From Methylobacterium gossipiicola (lineage in GTDB: Bacteria; Pseudomonadota; Alphaproteobacteria; Rhizobiales; Beijerinckiaceae): a DNA stretch of 64,000 bases. Position 1 is the stretch's first letter. Each line of letters starts with the position of its first letter. This document shows positions 47,454 through 55,144 of this stretch, piece by piece. A program made the translations under genes and the position numbers. Below the pieces are notes generated by a model. That model saw only the letters and a program-made list of their open reading frames with translations, had not been told where the DNA came from and ran no database searches. Location: positions 248,001-312,000 of the forward strand of contig NZ_FOPM01000002.1 in NCBI RefSeq assembly GCF_900113485.1, read 5' to 3'.

Positions 47454-48590
47454 ATGAAGACGCGCGCAGCGGTGGCGTGGGAGGCGAAGAAGCCCCTCAC
47501 CATCGAGACGATCGATATCGAAGGTCCCAAGGCCGGCGAAGTTCTCGTCGAACTCATGGCCACCGGCATCTGCCACACGGATGCCTACACCCTGTCGGGC
47601 CTCGATTCCGAGGGCAAGTTCCCGGCGATCCTCGGCCACGAGGGCGCGGGCATCGTCCGCGAGGTCGGCGCCGGGGTCACCGATCTGAAGCCCGGCGATC
47701 ACGTCATCCCGCTCTACACCCCGGAATGCCGCGGCTGTAAGTCCTGCCTGTCGCAGCGCACCAACCTCTGCACCGCGATCCGCGCGACGCAGGGCCAGGG
47801 CGTGATGCCGGACGGCACCTCACGGTTCTCGTGCGTGTCCACGGGCGGAAGCCCGGGCGGCGCGAACACCGTGTTCCACTACATGGGCTGCTCGACCTTC
47901 TCGAACTTCACCGTCCTGCCCGCCATCGCCCTGGCCAAGATTCGCGAAGACGCGCCGTTCGACAAGGTCTGCTACATCGGCTGCGGCGTCACCACCGGCA
48001 TCGGCGCGGTGCTCTACACCGCGAAGGTCTGGCCCGGCGCCAACGTCGTGGTGTTCGGCCTGGGCGGCATCGGCCTCAACGTGCTCCAGGCCGCCCGGAT
48101 GGTGGGGGCCGACAAGATCATCGGCGTCGACATCAACCCGGACAAGCAGGAGATGGCCCGCAAATTCGGGATGACTCACTTCATCAACCCGAAGGAAGTC
48201 GGCAACGACCACGTCGTGGCGGCGATCCTCGACGCCACCGGCGGCGGCGCGGATTTCTCGTTCGACTGCACCGGCAACGTCAACGTCATGCGTCAGGCCC
48301 TCGAGTGCTGCCACCGGGGCTGGGGCGAGTCCATCGTCATCGGCGTCGCCGAGGCCGGCAAGGAGATCTCGACCCGTCCGTTCCAGCTCGTCACCGGCCG
48401 CGTCTGGAAGGGCTCGGCCTTCGGCGGCGCCCGCGGCCGGACGGATGTGCCGAAGATCGTCGACTGGTACATGGAGGGCAAGATCAACATCGACGATCTG
48501 ATCACACACACCATGCCGCTGGAGCAGATCAACCACGGCTTCGACCTCATGCACGAGGGCAAGTCGATCCGGTCGGTGGTGGTTTACTGA
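47454..48590 (+). CDS. S-(hydroxymethyl)glutathione dehydrogenase (class III ADH)
   Basis: 378 residues from [15 protein letters not shown]. Catalytic zinc site [14 protein letters not shown] and GHEGAGIV; structural zinc cysteines [18 protein letters not shown] loop [20 protein letters not shown]. It oxidises S-hydroxymethylglutathione (formaldehyde adduct) to S-formylglutathione. The product is the substrate of the hydrolase 270 nt downstream. No Gfa-type adduct-forming enzyme is adjacent. Confidence 0.96.
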   Translation: MKTRAAVAWEAKKPLTIETIDIEGPKAGEVLVELMATGICHTDAYTLSGLDSEGKFPAILGHEGAGIVREVGAGVTDLKPGDHVIPLYTPECRGCKSCLSQRTNLCTAIRATQGQGVMPDGTSRFSCVSTGGSPGGANTVFHYMGCSTFSNFTVLPAIALAKIREDAPFDKVCYIGCGVTTGIGAVLYTAKVWPGANVVVFGLGGIGLNVLQAARMVGADKIIGVDINPDKQEMARKFGMTHFINPKEVGNDHVVAAILDATGGGADFSFDCTGNVNVMRQALECCHRGWGESIVIGVAEAGKEISTRPFQLVTGRVWKGSAFGGARGRTDVPKIVDWYMEGKINIDDLITHTMPLEQINHGFDLMHEGKSIRSVVVY

Positions 48591-48633
48591 GCCGACTTCC
48601 AACGCTGTGTTCTCGACGGCGTCGGTAAGCATT

Positions 48634-48801
48634 CCCCTCTCCCCGCACGCGGGGAGAGGATCGCGGGCACCACATCGTGTCTGCGGCGAGCGAGGGGCGA
48701 AGCCGGAGCAACGCTGAGGGAGCGCCGCCGGACGCGGCGCCTTCCAAATTCCCCCCTCACCTTCGGCTGCCGCCTCGGCGCCCTTTCCGACAAGGGGGAG
48801 A
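48634..48801. repeat. palindromic intergenic repeat block
   Basis: 48636-48659 is a perfect palindrome with CCTCTCCCCGC arms. A second part at about 48751-48801 has CCCCCCTCACCTTCGGCTGC-like sequence ending in AAGGGGGAGA. This CTCTCCCCGC / CGGGGAGAG mosaic is a commonly seen interspersed element in alphaproteobacterial intergenic regions. It separates the two formaldehyde genes. Confidence 0.55.
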
Positions 48802-48860
48802 CACGTCCCCCGCCGGGATTTCAGCAACGACGATTACCTCGGCCCCATCAGGAGAGCATC

Positions 48861-49694
48861 ATGGAAACCATCTCGAAGGCCCGCGCCCATGGCGGCACGC
48901 AGGGCGTCTACAAGCACGATGCCCAGACCACGGGTTGCCCCATGACCTTCGCGGTGTTCGTGCCGCCCCAGGCCGAGCACGGCCCGGTGCCGGTGCTGTG
49001 GTATCTGTCGGGCCTCACCTGCACCCATGCCAACGTCATGGACAAGGGCGAGTACCGCAAGGCCGCCGCCGAGCACGGCGTGATCGTCGTCGCCCCGGAC
49101 ACCAGCCCGCGCGGCCCCGGCATCCCCGACGAGGAAGGCAACTGGCAGTTCGGCTCCGGCGCCGGCTTCTACGTGGACGCGACGCAGGCGCCCTACGCCA
49201 CGAACTACCGGATGTGGAGCTACGTCACCGAGGAGCTGCCCGCCCTCATCGCCAAAGAATTTCCCGCCGATATGAGCCGGCAGGGCATCTTCGGCCATTC
49301 CATGGGCGGCCATGGGGCGCTGACCATCGCGCTGACTTATCCCGACCGCTTCAAGTCCTGCTCGGCCTTCGCCCCCATCGCCCAGCCGTCCACGGCCGGA
49401 TGGTCGAAGCCGGCCCTGGAGAAGTATCTCGGCACCGATCCGGCCGCCTGGCGCGCCCACGACGCAACCCTGCTCATCGCCGACGGTCGTCGCTTCTCCG
49501 AGTTCCTCGTCGATCAGGGCACCGCCGACAGCTTCCTCCAGGACGGTCTGCGCCCCTGGCTGCTGGAAGAGGCCTGCAAGGCCGCCGGCATCCCCCTGAC
49601 CCTCAACATGCGCGAGGGCTACGATCACTCCTACTTCTTCATCTCCACCTTCATGGACAGCCATATCGCCTGGGCGGCCGCCCGCCTGAAGTGA
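48861..49694 (+). CDS. S-formylglutathione hydrolase
   Basis: 277 residues of the esterase D family. Start METISKARAHGGTQGVYKHDAQTTGCPM, then LWYLSGLTCTHANVMDKGEY, nucleophile GHSMGG with Ser147, and DHSYFFISTFMDSHIAWAA with the catalytic His. It releases formate and glutathione, the second step after the upstream dehydrogenase. Acts in the cytoplasm. Confidence 0.96.
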   Translation: METISKARAHGGTQGVYKHDAQTTGCPMTFAVFVPPQAEHGPVPVLWYLSGLTCTHANVMDKGEYRKAAAEHGVIVVAPDTSPRGPGIPDEEGNWQFGSGAGFYVDATQAPYATNYRMWSYVTEELPALIAKEFPADMSRQGIFGHSMGGHGALTIALTYPDRFKSCSAFAPIAQPSTAGWSKPALEKYLGTDPAAWRAHDATLLIADGRRFSEFLVDQGTADSFLQDGLRPWLLEEACKAAGIPLTLNMREGYDHSYFFISTFMDSHIAWAAARLK

Positions 49695-49804
49695 GCAGCC
49701 CCGGATTCCGGCGGACGAGTCCCGCCGGGGTCGCTTCGCCCGACGACGGAGCATGATACAATCGGTCGTCGCCCGCCCATGGGCGGCGGTCCGGGAGGTC
49801 AGGG

Positions 49805-50092
49805 ATGAAGGTCGTCGCGGATTTGTGCATCGTCCCCATGGGCGTCGGCCCCTCGGTCTCGCCCTATGTCCGGGCGATCAAGGCGATCATCGACGCCAGC
49901 CCCCTCCAGGCCGAAATGCACGCCAACGGCACGAACATCGAGGGAGAACTGAGCGAGATCTGCGCCCTCGCCGAACGCTGCGAGGCGCGTCTCGCCGAAC
50001 TCGGCGTCGAGCGGGTGTTCTTCACCATGACGTTCTCGTCCCGCCGCGACAAGGCGCAGACCATGGCCGACAAGCTGGCGGCGGTTTCCTGA
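49805..50092 (+). CDS. MTH1187/YkoF-type thiamine-binding protein
   Basis: 95 residues. The ferredoxin-like fold is recognisable from VVADLCIVPMGVGPSVSPYVRAIKAIID and HANGTNIEGELSEICALAERC. The family (formerly DUF77) includes thiamine-binding and small tetrameric proteins of unknown role. GGAGG lies 7-8 nt before the ATG. No transporter genes adjoin. Confidence 0.85.
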   Translation: MKVVADLCIVPMGVGPSVSPYVRAIKAIIDASPLQAEMHANGTNIEGELSEICALAERCEARLAELGVERVFFTMTFSSRRDKAQTMADKLAAVS

Positions 50093-50263
50093 ACCCCGCC
50101 CCCGGACGCCCGGCCGACCTTTCGCCCGGCCCAAGGGACACGCGAGCCGCGTCTTTTCCCGAAAGCCGGAAACCACGGTCGGGGCGATGCTTTATATGAA
50201 GCGCCTCGGTCGCGAAGGCGGGGGTCGCATCCGGCGCGGAGCGCCGGTCGCCAAGGAGACGGC

Positions 50264-50716
50264 ATGAGCTTGTTCCAGGATCTCGTCGGTCGTTTCACCC
50301 GGGGCGTCGGCGCCTATGTCGGCGACCGGCTTCTCATGGAAGCGGCGGTGTCGGCCGCCGCCAACGTCATCCTGGCCGATAGCGAGATCGACGAGGAAGA
50401 GGTCGAGACGGCGCTGGCCGGCATGCGGGCCAACCCGATTCTCGAAAAGGGTTACGACACCCTCAAGCTCGAGGCCGAGTTGTTCGAGGGGCTGGATCGG
50501 GCGCGGACGCGGGCCGGAAGGGCCGAGAACCTGCGCCATGTCGCGGCCCTCGCCGGGCGCGAGGCGGTGCAGCGCGAGGCCGTGTTTCTCATCGCCGCCG
50601 ATGTCGCCGATCAGGCCGGGATCAGCGCCGTCGAACATGCCGCCCTCGCCGAGATCGCCACCGCCCTCGGCGTCGACAAGGACCGCCTCCTGAGCGGCGC
50701 CATCCAAACTGAATAA
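50264..50716 (+). CDS. TerB-like protein
   Basis: 150 residues, all-helical. The pattern ANVILADSEIDEEEVETALAGM repeated as IAADVADQAGISAVEHAALAEIATALG resembles TerB/TerB-like tellurite-resistance domains with conserved acidic positions. AGGAG precedes the ATG. No other ter genes nearby, so a tellurite role is not supported by context. Confidence 0.75.
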   Translation: MSLFQDLVGRFTRGVGAYVGDRLLMEAAVSAAANVILADSEIDEEEVETALAGMRANPILEKGYDTLKLEAELFEGLDRARTRAGRAENLRHVAALAGREAVQREAVFLIAADVADQAGISAVEHAALAEIATALGVDKDRLLSGAIQTE

Positions 50717-51003
50717 TGAATAACTCAGCGCGTTTCACCGTATGGCCCAGTCTTGGCATGATCTGGAACCGTCACCCGTCCGGGCGCAGCCTTCAAATGC
50801 CCTGCCCCGGCAGTCCGGGCGCAGGTGATATGTGCAGCGCAACATAGGGAAAACGCACCGCAGCAGCCGACGCGACACTCTTGCGAAGTTGAAAGCCGAC
50901 CTCTACCCTGTCTCTAGTCAACAAGACTTCCACGACACCGAAATCGGCAGGATAAATCCTGCCGACGGATATCGAAAGTGGGGGACGCGGGAGGGAGCGG
51001 GCG

Positions 51004-52980
51004 ATGAAGAAAAATAAGGTCATCTCGGCGGAAGAGGCCATCGCCCTCATCCGGCAAAACGACGTGGTGACCACCACGGGCTTCGTTCAGAGCTGCATTC
51101 CGGAGGCGCTGCACGCCGCCCTGGAAAAGCGTTTCGTCGAGACCGGCGCCCCCCGCGACCTCACCCTGATCATGACCGCCGGGGCCGGCGACAGCAAAGG
51201 CCTCGGCACAGGGCGCCTGCACCACGAGGGCCTGCTGAAGCGGGTCATCGCGGCCAATTTCGGCCGCATGCCGAAGGTCGCGAAGGCCGCCCAGGAGAAC
51301 AAGATCACCGGCTACAACCTGCCCCAGGGCGTGATCTCGCAACTCTACCGCGCCTGCGCCGCCGGCCAGCCCGGCCTGTTCTCCAAGGTCGGTCTCCACA
51401 CCTACGTCGATCCGCGCCACGGCGGCGGTCGCGTCAACAGCGTGACCCAGGACGAGATCGTCAAGGTGGTGGACGTCGATGGCGAGGAATGGCTGTTCTA
51501 CACCGCCACGAAGATCGACGTCGCCTTCATCCGCGGCACCTCGGCCGATCCGTCGGGGAACATCTCCTTCGAGAAGGAGGCCCTGACCCTCGATTGCCTC
51601 GCCCAGGCCATGGCGGCGCGCAACAACGGCGGCATCGTCATCGCCCAGGTCGAGCGCATCGTCGATGACGGCTTCCTGCTGCCGAAGGACGTGCGGGTGC
51701 CCGGCATCCTCGTCGATTGCGTGGTGCTGGCCGAACCCGAGATGCACCGCATGAACTACGGCGTGCAGCACGATGCGGCCCTCGCCGGCCAGATCCGCGT
51801 GCCCGTCGCCGGCATGAAGAAGATGGCGCTGGATGCCCGCAAGATCATCGCCCGGCGGGCGGCCTTCGAGCTTCCGCCCAACGGCGTGGTCAACCTCGGC
51901 GTCGGCGCCCCCGAGGGCATCTCGGCGGTGGCCAACGAGGAGAAGGTGACCCCCTACATCACCCTCACCACGGAGGCCGGGGCCGTGGGCGGCGTGCTCG
52001 CCTCCGGATCGAGCTTCGGCGCGGCCACCAACGCCGACTGCATCATCGACCAGAACCAGATGTTCGATTTCTACGACGGCGGCGGCCTCGACATGACCTG
52101 CCTCGGCCTCGCCGAGTGCGACCAATACGGCAACGTCAACACCAGCATGTTCGGCGGCCGCCTCAACGGCTGCGGCGGCTTCATCAACATCTCGCAGAAC
52201 GCCCGCTGCGTGGTGTTCGCCGGCACCTTCACGGTGGGCGGCCTCGAGACGGTGATCGAGGACGGCAAGCTGCGCATCGTCACCGAGGGCCGCTCGCAGA
52301 AATTCCTGCCGCAGGTCGAGCAGATCACATTCAGCGGCTCCTACGCGCAGATGCGCTCGCAGCCGGTGATCTACGTCACCGAACGCTGCGTCTTCCAGCT
52401 CACGGACGAGGGTCTGGAGCTCATTGAGGTGGCGCCGGGCATCGACATCGAGCGGGACATCCTGCCCCATATGGGCTTCCGGCCGATCATCCGGCAGCCG
52501 GCGCTCATGGATGCCCGCCTGTTCCGCGACGAGCCGATGGAGCTCCTCGCCGACCTCCTGAACCTCAACCTGTCGGAGCGCGTCAGCTACGATTCCGAGC
52601 GCAACATCCTGTTCGTCAACCTCGAGGGCTGGCACGCCCGCGTGAAGAGCGACATCGACGACCTGCGCAAGGTGCTGGTCGGAGCCTGCAAGAAGGCCGG
52701 CCAGCGGGTCAATTGCGTGGTCAACCACGACGGGTTCCGGATCAACGAGAACCTGTACGACGACTACGCGAGCATGATCCAGTATCTCGCGGCAAACTAC
52801 TACGCGACGACGACCCGTTACGCGACGAGCGCCTTCCTGCGCCTCAAGATGGAAGAAGCCCTGAACCGTCGCGGCCTCGCGCCCCACGTGTTCGAGCGCA
52901 AGGAGGATGCCCACGCCTTCGTGGACGGGCTCGACAAGAAAATCCGCCGCGCCTCCACGGCCATCGCGTCGGCGGCCTAG
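51004..52980 (+). CDS. fused acyl-CoA:acetate/3-ketoacid CoA-transferase with C-terminal extension
   Basis: 658 residues. Alpha half (MKKNKVISAEEAIALIRQNDVVTTTGFVQSCIPE) and beta half fused, as in propionate CoA-transferases. Catalytic Glu324 sits in LTTEAGAVGG; GVGAPEGIS and GSSFGAATNADCIID are also typical. Residues ~545-658 extend beyond the usual ~520-residue enzyme and read as a separate alpha/beta domain. It transfers CoA between short acyl groups; substrate unknown. No phasin or PHB gene adjoins. Confidence 0.9.
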   Translation: MKKNKVISAEEAIALIRQNDVVTTTGFVQSCIPEALHAALEKRFVETGAPRDLTLIMTAGAGDSKGLGTGRLHHEGLLKRVIAANFGRMPKVAKAAQENKITGYNLPQGVISQLYRACAAGQPGLFSKVGLHTYVDPRHGGGRVNSVTQDEIVKVVDVDGEEWLFYTATKIDVAFIRGTSADPSGNISFEKEALTLDCLAQAMAARNNGGIVIAQVERIVDDGFLLPKDVRVPGILVDCVVLAEPEMHRMNYGVQHDAALAGQIRVPVAGMKKMALDARKIIARRAAFELPPNGVVNLGVGAPEGISAVANEEKVTPYITLTTEAGAVGGVLASGSSFGAATNADCIIDQNQMFDFYDGGGLDMTCLGLAECDQYGNVNTSMFGGRLNGCGGFINISQNARCVVFAGTFTVGGLETVIEDGKLRIVTEGRSQKFLPQVEQITFSGSYAQMRSQPVIYVTERCVFQLTDEGLELIEVAPGIDIERDILPHMGFRPIIRQPALMDARLFRDEPMELLADLLNLNLSERVSYDSERNILFVNLEGWHARVKSDIDDLRKVLVGACKKAGQRVNCVVNHDGFRINENLYDDYASMIQYLAANYYATTTRYATSAFLRLKMEEALNRRGLAPHVFERKEDAHAFVDGLDKKIRRASTAIASAA

Positions 52981-53037
52981 GCAAGACAGGCCCCTGCCCT
53001 TTCGTGGGCAGGTCCCCCCTTTCAGGGGAGAGCGTTC

Positions 53038-53079
53038 ATGGCTCGGGCGGGAGGGGGCGACCTTTCCCGCCCGAGCCAT
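53038..53079 (+). terminator. strong hairpin after the CoA-transferase gene
   Basis: ATGGCTCGGGCGGG arm and its complement CCCGCCCGAGCCAT, loop about 14 nt, followed by TTTGTGG. It lies 57 nt after the stop. Confidence 0.7.
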
Positions 53080-53162
53080 TTGTGGGATTTCGTTCCGGGT
53101 CGTTCCGCCCCCGCCCCGGGGCTTGAGGCGACGCGCCCCCTCCGAACCGAAACGCCAGGCCA

Positions 53163-54083
53163 ATGATCGTCCGTTCGCGTCCGGGTCTGCTCACGATCCT
53201 GTTCACCCTGCGCGGCTCGATCCTGCCGCAGGTGGCGCCGAAGGTGTTGGCGATCACGGCCATCGCCGTCGCCGTCGTGGCCGCCGAGAGCCGCTGGCCG
53301 GAAGCCTTTCCCATCACGGCCGGCGTCGGGCCGTTCACCCTCATCGGCCTCGCCCTGTCGATCTTCCTCAGCTTCCGCAACAGCGCCTGCTACGACCGGT
53401 GGTGGGAGGCGCGTCGGGCCTGGGGCACCCTCATCGGCGAGACGCGGGGGATCGCCCGGCTGTTGTCGGCCCTGCTGCCGGAGCCCGAGCATGCCGACCT
53501 GCGCCGCCGCGTGCTGCGCCGGATCTCGGGCTTCGCCCATGCCCTCCATGCGCAGATGCGGGGTGGACACGAAGCCGATGCCGCCCGCCCCTGGCTCTCG
53601 CCGGACGAAGCGGAGAGTGTCGCCCGGGGAGCCAATGCGGCCGATGCCGTGCTCGGGCGCCTCACCGCCGATCTCGGCGACGCCTACAGGGCGGGCGCGC
53701 TCACGGACGTGCTGTTCGGGGTGCTGGAACACCGCATTGCCGCCCTGTCCCAGGCCCAGATCGTCTGCGAGCGCATCCTCACCACGCCGCTGCCCTTCGC
53801 CTACACCCTGCTGCTGTACAGGACAGCCTGGATCTATTGCCTGTTGCTGCCCTTCGGGCTCGCCGCCTCCCTCGGCTGGGCGACGCCGCTGGCCGTGGCC
53901 CTCGTCGCCTATACGTTCTTCGGCCTCGACGCCCTCGGTGACGAACTCGAGGAGCCATTCGGCACCGACCCGAACGACCTTCCCCTCGACGCCCTCCTCC
54001 ACACCCTCGACGGGATCGTCCTCGATGCCCTGGGCGAGCCGAGGCCCCCGTCCCTCAAGCCGAACCGCTATCTGCTGACGTGA
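53163..54083 (+). CDS. bestrophin-family channel protein
   Basis: 306 residues. Bestrophin features: LTILFTLRGSILPQVAPKV, FTLIGLALSIFLSFRNSACYDRWWEARRAWGTLIGETR with the pore helix, and later FFGLDALGDELEEPFGTDPNDLPLD, the acidic regulatory patch. Bacterial homologues form pentameric ion channels in the inner membrane; ion selectivity is not readable. Confidence 0.92.
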   Translation: MIVRSRPGLLTILFTLRGSILPQVAPKVLAITAIAVAVVAAESRWPEAFPITAGVGPFTLIGLALSIFLSFRNSACYDRWWEARRAWGTLIGETRGIARLLSALLPEPEHADLRRRVLRRISGFAHALHAQMRGGHEADAARPWLSPDEAESVARGANAADAVLGRLTADLGDAYRAGALTDVLFGVLEHRIAALSQAQIVCERILTTPLPFAYTLLLYRTAWIYCLLLPFGLAASLGWATPLAVALVAYTFFGLDALGDELEEPFGTDPNDLPLDALLHTLDGIVLDALGEPRPPSLKPNRYLLT

Positions 54084-54149
54084 ACCCGGCGGGTCCGAGG
54101 TCGCACGCGCGTCCTTGGAGCGCCGAGGCGGCGCCCTACCTTGACGCCC

Positions 54150-54323
54150 ATGACCGAGATTCCAGACGACAACCTCGACCATTATGCCCTGGGCTTCCAC
54201 GCCCCCCGGAAGGGCTTACGCCGCCAGGACTGTCCCTACGCCGAGGGGACGGAGCCGCATACCCGGTGGATCGCCGGATACGACGCGGCGATGGAGGAGA
54301 GCCAAGGCGACGAACACACCTGA
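54150..54323 (+). CDS. Rmf/CrpP-fold small protein
   Basis: 57 residues from MTEIPDDNLDHYALGFHAPR. Spacing of key residues matches ribosome modulation factor: a Tyr-x-x-Gly, then Cys-Pro-Tyr (QDCPYAEG) and Trp-x-x-Gly (TRWIAGYDAAMEE). RMF pairs ribosomes in stationary phase; CrpP-type relatives were linked to fluoroquinolone modification. The exact role is inferred. A TTG three codons upstream is less likely. Confidence 0.75.
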   Translation: MTEIPDDNLDHYALGFHAPRKGLRRQDCPYAEGTEPHTRWIAGYDAAMEESQGDEHT

Positions 54324-54451
54324 GGGCGTCGGCGCCGGGTCGGCCCCATCGCTTCGTCCGTCCCGATGCGGGATCCGGATGCCGGAACGCCGCATCTCAC
54401 AGACGCGTTACCACGGACCGGCGGACAGCCGAACGCCCAGGGAGATGCATC

Positions 54452-54616
54452 ATGAAGGCCCTCGCGCTCATCGTCACCGCCACGTTGGTCCTCGGCGCGG
54501 CGGCTCAGGCCGCGGAAGGCGGCTCGGGAACCACGAACAACACGGGCGCCAACGATGCCGGTTCAGGCGCGACGCCCGGCGCCGCCGGCCGGGGCACCGG
54601 CGCTCCGACGTGCTGA
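54452..54616 (+). CDS. small exported Gly/Ala/Asn-rich peptide
   Basis: 54 residues from MKALALIVTATLVLGAAAQA; signal peptide cleaved near AQA-AE. The mature ~33 residues (SGTTNNTGANDAGSGATPG...) are low complexity and end in cysteine. GGGAG lies about 8 nt before the ATG. Function unknown. Confidence 0.55.
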   Translation: MKALALIVTATLVLGAAAQAAEGGSGTTNNTGANDAGSGATPGAAGRGTGAPTC

Positions 54617-54692
54617 GGTCTTCTCTCCCCGACCCCGCCTTTCCCAGTACAACCCTCGGCCTTGACCAGTCGAGACAGACCGGATCGCCAGC

Positions 54693-54968
54693 ATGTTCGC
54701 TTCCCCGGAACGCCCGTGGGTCTTTCCATTCCGCGCCGCGCTGACGACCGTCATCGTCGCGTTGCCGGCCATCGTGTCCATGGGCCTAGCGATGCCGGCG
54801 CAGGCGCAGAGTCCCTCCAAGGACTTCCTGTTTCAGGAGCAGCGGTTCAGCCGGGCCTGCCGTCCGCCCCTGAAATACGCCGCCGGGGCGTGCGTGCGCC
54901 GCTGTCCCGCAGGCTATGAGGATATGGGCCGAACCTGTCGCCTGAGGACGAACCGAGGCGGCCGCTGA
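54693..54968 (+). CDS. small exported cysteine-containing protein
   Basis: 91 residues. Signal-like helix AALTTVIVALPAIVSMGLAMPAQAQ (cleavage near residue 39). The mature part has four cysteines, SRACRPPLKYAAGACVRRCPAGYEDMGRTCRLR, a small disulfide-rich motif resembling short Cys-Pro repeats. No named family recognised. Confidence 0.6.
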   Translation: MFASPERPWVFPFRAALTTVIVALPAIVSMGLAMPAQAQSPSKDFLFQEQRFSRACRPPLKYAAGACVRRCPAGYEDMGRTCRLRTNRGGR

Positions 54969-55144
54969 CCGACGCCCGGGCGTCGTGGCGAAACCCAGGC
55001 GCGCGAATTCATCGGCTCTGAGGCAGGATGCTTCGATCGGTCTGCGCCGCGATCGCGGGAACGCCCGGCCGAGGCGCTGTCCCGATGCGGATCGCCCACG
55101 GCGCGCCGTTCGGGTAAAGCTCACCCATCCGCCGCGGCGACGCC

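Noticed and set aside
50914..53163. 749-codon minus-strand frame opposite the CoA-transferase
   Set aside because: It mirrors a gene with strong catalytic motifs; His/Asp/Gly-rich composition is typical of antisense in GC-rich DNA.
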